Assembly: GCA_036245805.1 (NCBI GenBank)
Contig: BTRK01000005.1
Coordinates: 45,123,216-45,187,215, forward strand
Source: Pristionchus mayeri
Taxonomy: Eukaryota; Nematoda; Chromadorea; Rhabditida; Neodiplogasteridae
Reading direction: 5' to 3'
DNA length: 64,000 nucleotides
In this document: positions 23,701 to 34,900 of the stretch, piece by piece
Position numbering within the stretch: the stretch's first letter is position 1
How the letters are laid out: each line of letters starts with the position of its first letter
Notes under the pieces: model-generated
Told to the model about the DNA's origin: nothing
The model's database searches: none
The model's input: only the letters and a program-made list of their open reading frames with translations
Translations under genes and position numbers: made by a program

Positions 23701-24305
23701 TTGGCGAACGGTTTTCACAATTGGCAAGATCAACAACGCAAACTGCACTACGTTAGTGAACACGAATGATTAGCGATCGTCTTCGTTAAATTTACGAGAG
23801 AAACGCGATAAGAACAAAATTATCTTCGAACACATGAACAGTTTCAATCTTTTTATGTATTTTGCATTTAATTACGCCATGTAAACCTCCACCCTGACCT
23901 CACAATTTCCAGAATACATGAAATATAACTACCCTCTACGTAGATTTAAGCGAAATTGTCCACATTTTAGTTGGAAATACGTAAGTTTCGTTTAAAACGA
24001 CGTCGATTTATCTGTGATTCGAGGTTGTGATTCGTCTGTCAGTATTATCTTTTCTATCAAGGTGTCTTGCTTCTATAACATTGAGCAAGCGTCCTATTAA
24101 TGTTTGGTTATCTAGCTCAATACCGAGTAATCATTATTAAACGCACTTCCTTATTGGTTTGTTGCACTTTGCTACAATGAGATACACACTAGACTCTGAC
24201 TTGATTCTGTTTAAAATTAGGAAATGTAAGTTGAACCTCATTTACGCTATTTTCAGCGCCCATGCCTGGTCATGTGTGAAGTAATGCCTTTTCAGTTTCA
24301 ACACC

Positions 24306-25910
24306 ATGAAATCGTATGGGTACGATGATTCGACATTCTTTAACTGCTACATAGCGCTTATTGGCGAGTTGAAACGCTTGAAAATAACATAATTTGTTAA
24401 TTCCAGCAATTTCTGCACTCATAAATTTATTCTTCACCATCGTCATTTTGAAGAAGTCAAAGATATTTCACATAATTGATTAACCTTTGCAAACTTCTAA
24501 CCACGGTTTTTTCTGTTTTCGTTTCTCTTGATTCTTGTGGAAATTTTATTGAGTGGACTGCTGAACATTCTGGTGAGCATTCGAATCATAATTGAAAATG
24601 ATTATCAATGCTTAAAATATTGATAATATTACAATTTAGGCGCAAGGCTTAATGGTGATCGGGCTTAGTGTCGACTTGAGACTGTTCATTGTCAAAATGG
24701 TCTTCGATTTCGGTTATTCTATATTACAATATTCATAAAAAAACCTTCACTCAGGATTGCTTGAGCTTGTCTTTCTGATGAGTCTCAATCGGCTTGCGAT
24801 CATTGTTCTTCCGGTATGCTCGATTATCTATACAAGCAGGTGTGCAAAGAATTATAAAGATCGGGCTAACATTAACGAATTTAACTTTTCGTGATTTCTA
24901 AACGTTTACATTTAATATAGACATATTCTAGTGTAAATCTCTGGAAAAAAAAATTTACTCGGATGGGACATTCATGGACACATGTCATCGGGGTTTCGAA
25001 CACAACAGAACATTCCCAGAGTACTCAAGAAATCCTGGACCGCACATTCCGTTAGAAATGTAATGAGAATCTGATAATCAGATCCATTAAAACAATCGTT
25101 CATTATCGCTTACTGCATTCAAGTTCAATGCTAAGCATGTGGCTTTTTACATTATTTCGCAGATCAATTTTACTCTAGGTAATCGCACGTTGTTATGACA
25201 TTCTTCCAATCATTTCGTTTGTTGTTTACATTCTGATAACGACTCTGGTGTTTAAGCAGCGAAGGTACACTTACAATACACTAAACATATACACCAAGCT
25301 GATTTTAGAAAAGTATCATCAACCAAATGGAGTATGGATATCCGAACGCTCTCGCAAGGCCTAGTCGTACTGATAGTTTACGTTGTAAGAGATTTTGCCC
25401 ATTTTTCAACTGCATTGATGTTACGCACACTTCGTAATGTATGATATTCGAGATAGCGTGTGCAATTGATAGATCGAAGTCGAAAATATCAAGATAATTC
25501 TAATTATAGGTATCATCTGTTATGGCCCACATAATCCGGGACCACTTCAATGATATTCGGTTTGCATCTTAGTTTTGAGTAGGGAAGCAATATAACTGAT
25601 AACCTAGTACAACTAGTTACTTTAATGGTCAATTGTTGCTCTAGCAAGCATTGACATCGCTGCTAGCTACTTTACTGATTTCAGCAAATTTCCCGGTGCC
25701 GTCATACAATTGATGCTGTTCCTCTACCTTGGACTGGATACTATCACCGTTACTGTCATCCCGCTGTCCATTTGCCTGACTGTGGCGGAGCTTCGATCCA
25801 CACCGAGCGAGATTTTGAAGTCGTGGAGAGTGCACGCGATGGGTTTGAATCCGCCAGCCGTCAGTCCCTCTTCGCCGACTATACTCGTCGATTCGTTCAA
25901 AGCGGGATAA
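24306..25910 (+). pseudogene. 7TM chemoreceptor copy A, lacking the TM4 exon
   Basis: Exons by comparison with paralogue D: 24306-24363, 24407-24471, 24516-24572, 24640-24712, 24755-24839, (exon 6 absent), about 24953-25059, 25179-25264, 25309-25384, 25510-25559 and 25685-25910. Most exons keep the paralogue lengths exactly and still read well: LLELVFLMSLNRLAIIVLP for TM3, LSQGLVVLIVYV for TM6 and LMLFLYLGLDTITVTVIPLS for TM7. The exon for TM4 is missing between 24840 and 24952. Intron 2 has lost both its donor (CACAT in place of CATGT) and its acceptor (TTTCTG in place of TTTCAG). Exon 1 ends in a GC donor (ATTG/GCGAGT), as in copy C. A dead or heavily altered receptor. Confidence 0.75.
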
Positions 25911-26306
25911 AGAGTGTGCACGAGAGCCCAATATTGCACATTACTCTCTTCACTTATCTAATTCATTTTGAATAGGCTGCACAGTACATTTAGGGAGTCA
26001 TCCCTGAGCTTTTTACGACTTTGAATACAACATACAGTGAGAAAAGAGGGACTGGCATAAAATATATATAGCCAAATGCATTTTCTCAGAATTGTCTCAA
26101 CAGCACGCAACGGCTTTAAACTTTGTTATGAAACTCATTTGTTCATCAATATTTAATTCAAAGAAAAAAATCATACTTTTGAATAAAATCAAAATAACTG
26201 CAAAAATGATTTCATTTACGCAATCCGTACCTTTTGATTTCGCGAAATAAGAACATGAGATTTGTGCGATAGTTGACTCCAACATATTTTTTTAAAGTCA
26301 AAAGCT

Positions 26307-26377
26307 TGCATCGGCCGGGAATCGAACCCGGGCCGCCCGCGTGGCAGGCGAGCATTCTACCACTGAACCACCGATGC
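26307..26377 (-). tRNA. tRNA-Gly (GCC), copy 3
   Basis: 71 bases, identical to copy 2 in all stems, with GCC anticodon and the Pol III A and B boxes. AGCTTTTGA follows as terminator. It sits between receptor pseudogene A and the secreted acidic protein gene. Confidence 0.97.
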
Positions 26378-26589
26378 TTGTTTCAGTGGTTATCAAGCGG
26401 TTTAGATAATGTCGTTCACCTGCATTTCCCTTCGAGTTATTTCTCGTAAGAACCGGATTCGGACCTCAATTCATTGGCTCATCTCAATATTAATTTAATG
26501 TATGAATAAAATTGTTTTCGTGATACGAACCGTTTCATCCCCATTCTTCTCATGTCCTTCTCTTCCATCCCATCGACGAGCCGTCCCTC

Positions 26590-26689
26590 CATCCGCCAGT
26601 TGCCAAGCAATGTCACTGAGAGTCTCATCAAATGCATCCCCTTTTCCCTCCATTCCCTCTTCTTTCCATCGTATAGTCGAGTGACTACT
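26590..26689 (+). promoter_or_regulatory. Conserved upstream block of the acidic secreted genes
   Basis: The 100 bp before the ATG (TTGCCAAGCAATGYCACTGA, then CCCTCCATTC and TCGTATAGTCGAGTGACTAC) match 37610-37704 upstream of the third family member almost base for base. The spacing to the ATG is the same. It probably holds the core promoter and 5' UTR. Confidence 0.65.
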
Positions 26690-28773
26690 ATGAAGAAGCT
26701 CTTTCTGGCCTTGCTCTACATGAGCGGTTTAGCGTATTGCGAAGATAACAAGGTTATAAATTCTCGTTAGGATTAAACAAATCACTTTTAAGGTAGTAGT
26801 CTGTGACCACTCCTTGGAGACAGCCTCTTGCATTCAGAGCATCCTAGAGAAGGGCCAGAAGAAGGAGCTGCCAAACAGTGTCTACCATAAGAAGTTTTAC
26901 GGAGAAGAGTCGGACCACGACACTCTTCTTGATGACTCGGTAAACAATGGTGCAATGGAGAGGATTTTAAGATATTCTTAGCTAAGTAATTATGTGAATC
27001 TCAGGATACCCCGGACAGAAGCCAGAATAGAGTTACCAGCTGCGACTACCTCAAGATTGAGGACGGAAAGGAGTCGGAGTTCAAAATGATGGAAGATTGT
27101 GACTGGTTCAATGCATTCTGGAGCGGCCAATCTGACTTGGAGGCTACGGGAATGCTATCGACTGTCGAGGTTGGGATGATATCCTACCGGAAGTAACCAT
27201 TTAAGTTGTAGGTGACCACGGAGTTCGCAAGCGAGAAGGTTCCGGAGGAGTCGGACTTCAACATGGTGGAGGATTGTGACTGGTTCAACGCATTCTGGAG
27301 CGAGCAATCTGATTTGGAAGCTACGGGAATGCTATCGAATGTCGAGGTTGGGATGGTATCCTACCGGAAGTAACCATTTGAGTTGTAGGTGACCACGGAG
27401 TTCGTAAGCGAGAAGGTTCCGATTGCCAGCTGTGACTATCTTGAGATTGAGAACGGAGATGAGTCTGATTACAACATGATTCGTATCGAGAAGGTTAGAA
27501 TTCAACTGGTCTGAGCTAGAATAGTTATGTTAGTAATGAATTGCATTGCAGGATCAACTTGAGAGAGGCCAGCATCTGAAGAAGGACAGCTGTGATTACT
27601 TCGAGATGGTTATTGGAGAGGAGTCCGACTTCAACATGGTGGAGGACTGTGACTGGTTCAAGGCATTCTGGAGCGAGCATTCGGAGTACCCGGAGAATAA
27701 GGAAATCGAAATCCTTCAATCGACTAACGAGGTTGGAGGGGGTGTATCATGTGCTTGAAATCAGTGTGGTTGCAGAAGACCCCGGAATTCGAAAGCCAGG
27801 AGATGGAGTATGTTATATGTGATATGGCGTTGGATAGCAACGGAGTGGAGTCGGACAAAATGGTGGATTGCAGTGACTACTTCACGTCATTCTTGAGCGA
27901 GCATTCAGAGAATTATCCGAGTACTTTCAGGGATCGGTGGGAGCGATCTCCGATTTGGTCACACAAGATGTACAGTATTAGAACTGCGAGAAGGAGTATT
28001 TCGGGGAATTCGTGAACGTGCACTCATCAGCGGAGACTAAGGTAATCGGGAACAATTGCTCTATATCGACGTTGCAAGGGAGGGTATTTCAGTATTATCA
28101 GGAAATTTTCATTCAGGCAATGGCGGGAGCGAGTTTCGAGTTGGTCACTCAGGAGATCCAGTATGATGACTGCCGGCAGGAGTACTTCGGTGATATCATC
28201 GATGCTGAAAAGCGACAACAGTCGGGCGGCGACGTCATCTTCGAGCAGACGGTAGGCGTTGAAAAAAAAGAGCCAGTTGAATGAATGTTCAGGGCACTCT
28301 GCAGAGTGGTCACATGAACCACCACACGATGGAGATGGGGGATGAGTCGGGCATTCTGCTGGATAATTCGGTAAATTTTGGTGTTTGGTGCAGTAAATAG
28401 AGTTATGTGATTCGCTAATTGTATGATTAATCTAAGGTCAACCTCCTGGACATGAAGGATATTCTCGATCATATTTCTCACCTTCTTGATGATGAGCATC
28501 CGGAAGTCGTGCTATGTGACACCATGTAGGACTTCGACAACTCCTCCTTCAAGGAGAGGAAGATCAACGTCAAGGTAGGAACGAATCGTCATCAGGGTAT
28601 GCTCTGTTCGCATGCTATCGGTATGTAAAATCAGATATAGAGATCAACAAGAAAGGCTCCAATGAAACAATCCTAACATCAAGGGTGACGCTGACGATCT
28701 CATGTCATCCTTCGTGCAGTCTCAGCTCAGTGGAAAGGTTTGGAAGAAGAAGAAAGGAATGGAGGAGTTGTGA
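26690..28773 (+). CDS. Secreted acidic repeat protein, new family (member 1; two in-frame TAG)
   Basis: Exons: 26690-26752, 26793-26939, 27005-27169, 27212-27346, 27389-27493, 27552-27731, 27776-~27943, ~27950-28041, 28117-28251, 28293-28370, 28437-28574 and 28684-28773. The signal peptide is MKKLFLALLYMSGLAYC. All introns of the first half are phase 0, so whole exons can be shuffled. Exons 3, 4 and 6 repeat a unit with ESDFNMVEDCDWFNAFWSEQ, and exons 8 and 9 repeat a second unit with QYDDCRQEYFGDII. Composition is strongly acidic with one or two Cys per exon. Lesions relative to paralogues: the intron between exons 7 and 8 is gone with a frame change, TAG at 27979-27981 and TAG at 28527-28529. 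A shorter product ending early is possible. I do not recognise the family, and no function can be assigned. Confidence 0.6.
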
Positions 28774-29130
28774 ACTACCCGCCCAGCTCCAATCTGTATT
28801 CGACTGTGATCTGTCGATAATCGATAAACGCTTGTTATTAATTGTGATTTTGCTTCAACCACGTGCAATTCAGATTTTTATTTGCCTATGCAATATGTCT
28901 AACAACAATAGTTTTTAAAGCTATTGTTTACAAGAGTCGCTCGTATTATTAGTGTTCAAGGCTTCACAGCGATATTTTGAACTCCCGTGAAGCACATGTT
29001 ACCTGTGTCTCATATTCAACCTACGATAAGATAATTTCATTTTTATCATATAATGCCCATCGACTGAGATGACATCGCTGTAAAAATAAGAAGTACTCCC
29101 TCAGCTGTATTCAACTATTAATCCTGCACA

Positions 29131-29700
29131 ATGGAGAGAGTCGCGCTGAATTTGAGGTTTGATTACATTATTTCACATTATCGAGGACGGAACATCGACA
29201 CACAAGTATTCAATGCAACTTTACCTTCTCGTGAAACTCATTGTATTTATCGATTCAAAAAACAACATTTTTTTCACACAGGACCCGAAATTATGCTTGG
29301 TCAGTTTTCGCAGATGTCGCGTTACATGTGATTATGTCAATTCTCACCCTTTCTTGGAGTGGAACTAACGATCCCATTACTCTGGTGTAGTCCCGTGGGT
29401 CTTCCAAACAGCAAATCTGTTTTATTGATCATTGAAAGATCAGTAAAACGCGAACTGAAAACTGTGTCAAATTAATTAGAAATTGCTAACTCATCAAATT
29501 GGTACCGCGAAGTGTTGTCATTTTAAACACGCGAATAGCACGCAGTGGGAATGTTTTACTGTGTTTTGCTCGAATACACCTGGGGTCGTAAATTGCCACC
29601 TAGGCATTGCTTCTTCTACCTTCGGAGAAATTGAACACCATTTCGCGTATCCTGCCTTCCCAGGTTTTAAAAATAATATTGAACTTTTGTCTAAATACAA
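29131..29700. other. Spacer duplicated at 31190-31700
   Basis: Non-coding. The stretch 29395-29640 (GGTCTTCCAAACA, CAGCAAATCTGTTT, CACCTGGGGTCGTAAATTGC) recurs at 31195-31645, which marks the flanks of a ~2-kb tandem duplication. Confidence 0.65.
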
Positions 29701-29719
29701 TCACGTTCTCTAGAACATT

Positions 29720-30766
29720 CCCTCATTATCTCACAAGTGTTCTCTGCGCCCCGACCTATCGACTGATGAGGTTGGTGTGATAGCTTGTGGAAGTAATAAC
29801 TTGAGCTGCAGGATATCCCTGAGTTCGGAAACCACGAGGTACCTTTTGTCAACTGCTACTACCTGGGGATGGAAAATGGAGAGCAGTCGGACTTGAACGG
29901 AGTGGTTGACTGTGAATTTCAATAGTCCTCGTCACATATCGAGGTTGGGAGGGTATATCCAGCTGAATTACCAGAACAATTGCAGAGATCTCTGGTTGAG
30001 AACACCGATTTGCTTACTCAGAATGTACAGTATGTAGACTGCAAGAAGGAATTATTCGGGGCGTTCATGAACGAGCAGTATTCAGCTGAGGCTACGGAAC
30101 TCGGACATCACTTCTCGTATTCCGAGGTGGGAAGGGCATCTCCCATAGTACCACGACGAATTCACGGAATGGCGGAAGCGGGTTCCGATCTGCTCACTCA
30201 CGATGCACAGTATGAGGACTGCGAGAGGGAATACTTCGGTGATATCGTTGAGGCCGAGATGCGACAGAAATTGGATGGTGGCGTCATCTTCGAGCAGAAA
30301 GGAGAGTCGGACACTCTACTGGACAATTCGGTAAATTTTGGTGCACACTTCGCAATCAGTGGCTCATTCTAAGTGCTCTCTCGCAACTAGTTATAGATCA
30401 TGTTTGATCTAGAGACGATTTGTTTTCCAAAATCGTGTGTGAAATAAGGAAATTAACAAATAAGAACGCTAAGGCCAACCTCGTGGACATGAAGGAGATT
30501 CTTTCTCATATCGCTCATCTCCTTAATGAATCTCACATTCAACAATCCAGCCTTTGAGGAGTGGAAGGCCGCCTTCAAGGTAGGAAAAAACGTCAAATCA
30601 TCTCTCAGGTATCTTTTCGTATGCTATCGGCATAACAAATTAGAAAAAATAACGATGGGATAACATCCAATGAAACATTGCTAACTTCAAGGGAGACCCT
30701 GTCGATCTCATGTCATCCTTCGCGCAGTCTCAGCACAACAAGAAGAGTGGGCAAGAGGAGATTTGA
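29720..30766 (+). pseudogene. Partial tandem copy of the acidic secreted gene (member 2)
   Basis: Corresponds to exons 6 to 12 of the 26.7-kb gene without the signal-peptide exon. Recognisable exons: 29812-29946 (contains DIPEFGNHEVPF and a TAG after VVDCEFQ), about 29988-30125 (QYVDCKKELFGAFM), about 30166-30330 (QYEDCEREYFGDIVEAEMRQ), 30474-~30580 (NLVDMKEILSHIAHLL, then frameshifted) and 30692-30766 (DLMSSFAQSQ, stop). With no start exon and several frame breaks it cannot make the full secreted product. It arose by duplication of about 2 kb including the 3' flank. Confidence 0.7.
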
Positions 30767-31916
30767 ATCGGACACCGACCTTATTTACGTATACGCCTAT
30801 GTGTGTGTTCGAAGAAACGATAAATGTTTGTTGATGCTACCATGTGCTGCTTATCCATCTTCAAATTGAACACGAATACATATATCAATATCGAGTCTTT
30901 TGCCATTCACTAGGCTGATAAGTTGGAGAGATTTAGCCGTAAACATAAAATCACCACCCACCTAATTCTAAGAGATTGTACACTTGCCGTGAAACTCATT
31001 GTGCTCATCGATAGCTAATTCAAACAACGCACGAAATTTCACAGAGGATCCGACATTACACTTACTATCCAACTTAAAATGTTCAAAGCTGTGGCGCCCT
31101 AATTCACAATTGTTACTGCGCGATCGTAGACAACTAATACAAATTCAAAAATATTTAATTTAAATCAAGCTGATTCGGCCTGGAATAGTCTCGTTTACAT
31201 GCATGGATCTTCCAAACATTACATAGGCAAATGCACGTTTTATACCATCCAGCAAATCTGTTTCGCTGATATCTGCAAGATCAATGAAACAGGCTGTTAA
31301 AACTTTGTTTGATAAATATTATCGATTACATCTAAATCAACGTGTTATGTCGTTAGTTGTTTTATTGGGACATATTTGTGGAATGTGTTTTAGTTTCGTT
31401 ACGACCACGAAGGCTCTTCAACTATATTTTGTTCCTTAAGAATACATGAAAACGAAACAACAATAATCCAATGAAAATTATTTCCATTCAAATTTTTTCG
31501 AGTCAACGTTGCATTTGCGAACTCAAAAACTAAATTGGTTCGGCGAAGTGCTGTCATTTTAAACACACGAATAACACGCTGAGAGAGGAGTATGTTTTCC
31601 TCGAATGCACCTGGGGTCGTAAATTGCCACTTAGTGTTGCCGCCTTTGGATAAATTAATTCACCATTTCTCCTAGCTTGCTTCCAAGGATATCAAAATAA
31701 TACTATTTTCGCCTAAAAATACGAATATTCATGCAGAAATGAATTCTAGACAATTTGCGTATTCTTAATATCATTTTCGTATAATTTTCCTATATCTTGT
31801 TTCTTTTGAAACAGTTTCCTACTGATAAATTCGACTAGGAAATCTTCACACGTGCGTTTTTATTTAAGGATTGTGTGATTTTGTTCAATGTTCAATATCG
31901 TTTCAGAATCAATGGT

Positions 31917-34900
31917 ATGATCTCTCATGATCATTCTGCATTCTTTACCTGTTACATTGCACTTTTTTTACGATTTTAACACATTTATCTAGAGGTCATT
32001 AGATTCTCGGGAGATCAGGCGAGAGCTCTGATGTGCATGGTGTTCCAGTTAGAGCTTCGTGCTTGATTGAGAAAATTTGGGCCTGTTGCTTTGCGGAAAG
32101 AGTCGCTCCATCTCGTGATTGGGCGGCCGCGGCTCCTCTTTCTCCGCCGAATCCATTCGATCACAGATCGGCTCCACTTCCGGCAATCATCATTCGCGAT
32201 CTTATGCAACCAAAACCATTTCCTTTTCTGAGCAGTGCGAACGAAGTCCTGAACTCTAGTTGAATCTCGCAACCTCTCATTAGAGACATGATCGAGCACA
32301 GTACAGCCAACCATCCAACGTTCCATTTTTCTTTGAGCCACCGATAATCGATTCATTTGTGCTTTGGTCAGCGCCCAACATTCACAACCGTAAACCACAG
32401 CGGGAAGTATGCAGCCGTTGAAAAGCCGACGTTTATGTGCCATTGGAATACCCTTGTTGATAAGAAAAGTGCGGTGTTTGTGGAAAGCACCAAAACCAGC
32501 TTGAATGCGTCGGGTGATTTCACAGTCATCATTTCCGCTGACTGCGATTGCGCTTCCCAAGTAGACCACCTTATCTTGCAATTTTACTACTTTTCCTCAT
32601 ATTCTTACATCCCTTGGATCAGGCTTGGAACTCATTCCGACAGTTTTATCGCCATTGAGACCCAATCCCACTGTAGCAAGTACACGCTCTAATTCCCTTC
32701 CCATCGTCTGAATCTGTCGTTCATCGTGAGAAATGAGAACGGCATCATCAGCAAAAAGAATATGGGACAGAAACCGACCATTGATACTTACTCCCTTATT
32801 TGCCCAATTTAGCCGACGGAGTGCCATATCTAGAACCGCAGTGAATAGCCTAGGTGACAAACAATCACCTTGTCGCACACCCCTTCCCACCTTTATGTTG
32901 ACCTCCTTGCCATTAACCACCACCACATTTCTACTTTCCTGGGAAAGGCTTGCGAGGAAAGAAACGACTTCCGAGGGAATCCCTTCTAACTCTATCGCCT
33001 TGAACACCGCTTCCGTGTATACACTGTCAAAGGCCTTCGAAATGTCTACAAAAAGCAGATAGATCGGCAGCCTATAGTCGACACAGTGAGCAATGACAGA
33101 CATTAGAGTGTGGATAGCGTCAACTGTGGAATGACCACGTCTGAATCCCATTTGTTCCCAGCTTCTATTTCCATCCAGTACCGATCCATACCTCTTGTTG
33201 AGCAGCCCAGTTAGCGCTTTCTGCAAAACAGGAAGCAGACTAATAGGTCTGTAGTTTTTTGTAAGAGTTGGATCCCCAGATTTTGGTAGAAGAATTGTGC
33301 GAGAATCCCCAAATCCCAGAGGAATAGAACCCAAAATGATGTTGTTAAAGAGATTGGTGAGAGTGGGAACTAACTGATCTACCCCCACTCGGAGCATTTC
33401 ACCTGTGATACCATCCCTTCCCGGAGCTTTGCCTGATTTGAAATACCGAAGTATTTGAACGACTTCGGCTTCTACGATGGGAACGAAAGGATCCCTTGCT
33501 ATCTCCTCGCGGTATCCAACCCCTCCATCCCCACTATAGAGAGCATTGTAGAAAGATTTGAATGCCTCCTCTATGCCCGTTTGAGTGAAGACCAAGTTCC
33601 CATTACCGTCCCTAATGCGTGAAATTCTATCCCTCCCAATTGCTAAATTTCTAGTTGCCCTTTTGTAACTTTTCCCAAGCGCAATGGCCTCGTCTACGTA
33701 GGAAAGGAGGGATTTATCCCGGTCGTTTTTAAACGACTCCCTAAGCGCCCTGTTGATAAGTAACCATTCCACTCGAGGAACCCCCACCGCGTCCATTTTT
33801 AGTTCCCTCCTACGAATCAACAAATCCCTGGTCTTTTGGGACAACCTACTGCCCGGCGGTCTGAACGATGTTGAAATTCTCCCCGCTTCTTGCACTGCCG
33901 AGACCACGTTACCGTAATCCAAGCTCGCACCTCTGCGCTTCAATTCTATGCCTAAGCTGAATTTAAATAAATCGTTGTTGAGGTGCGAGTCCCCCCTTGC
34001 CGGTCTATTGCAACCACGACGAAATCTGAATGAGAATGATATGGTAGATCTAACCAATCGATGATCGGACGAGAAGTCGAACCGATTAACCACTCCCACA
34101 TCCAGCACCCGAAGACCCTTTGGGAACAGAATGTAGTCTATCTCGTTCTTAGTGCTCCCATTGGGTGAAACCCATGTGAATTTTCTAGTACCCCGTTTTT
34201 GAAAGAAACTGTTACCAACCCGTAGTTGCAACCTCTCGCAGAGATCCACAACCATTTGGCCCTTTACATTTCTATTCCCATATCCAAACTTCCCCACTGC
34301 ACTTTCTCCTGGCTCGCAGTAACCCACTTTCCCATTGAAATCGCCCAGGATGACCTTATGCACGAATCGATACCGGTGACTGCCTGAGACTGGTCCGTTG
34401 AATCCTCTTTCAACCTCATGGATGAAGTTACTGTACTCGACCACGTCATCGCAGGCGGGTGCGTAGATCTGGAATAAGCGAATCAGGACCTTATCCGACA
34501 CCGCTACATCAAGGAAACAGATCCTGGGAGTTAGAACGCAAAATCCGACTACCTTCTGCTTTACCTCCCCACTCACGATGAAACCAACTCCAGCAGTACG
34601 GTTAGGAAGGCGCGATGAATGATAGAGTCTTCCATTGCTCCACGTGAGATCCTTCTCTTCTTCTGTCGATCTTCGAACTTCAGAGAGTCCAACGATGTCC
34701 GCCTTGATCTTGCTTAGGGCGTTCTCCAATTCCACGATACGAGCATCCTTGCATAGCGTTAGGCAGTTGAGCGTAGCCAGCGATAAAACAGCCATGAGCA
34801 TGGTCGTACAATGCCACGGTGACCACTCCGGCTTGGCAAGGGATTCAAAAATGACGGAGCGCAAAGCGAACCGACCGGCAGGGAATTCAGCGCCGACTGA

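Noticed and set aside
32733..33062. Plus-strand frame within the retrotransposon
   Set aside because: Antisense shadow of the reverse transcriptase frame.
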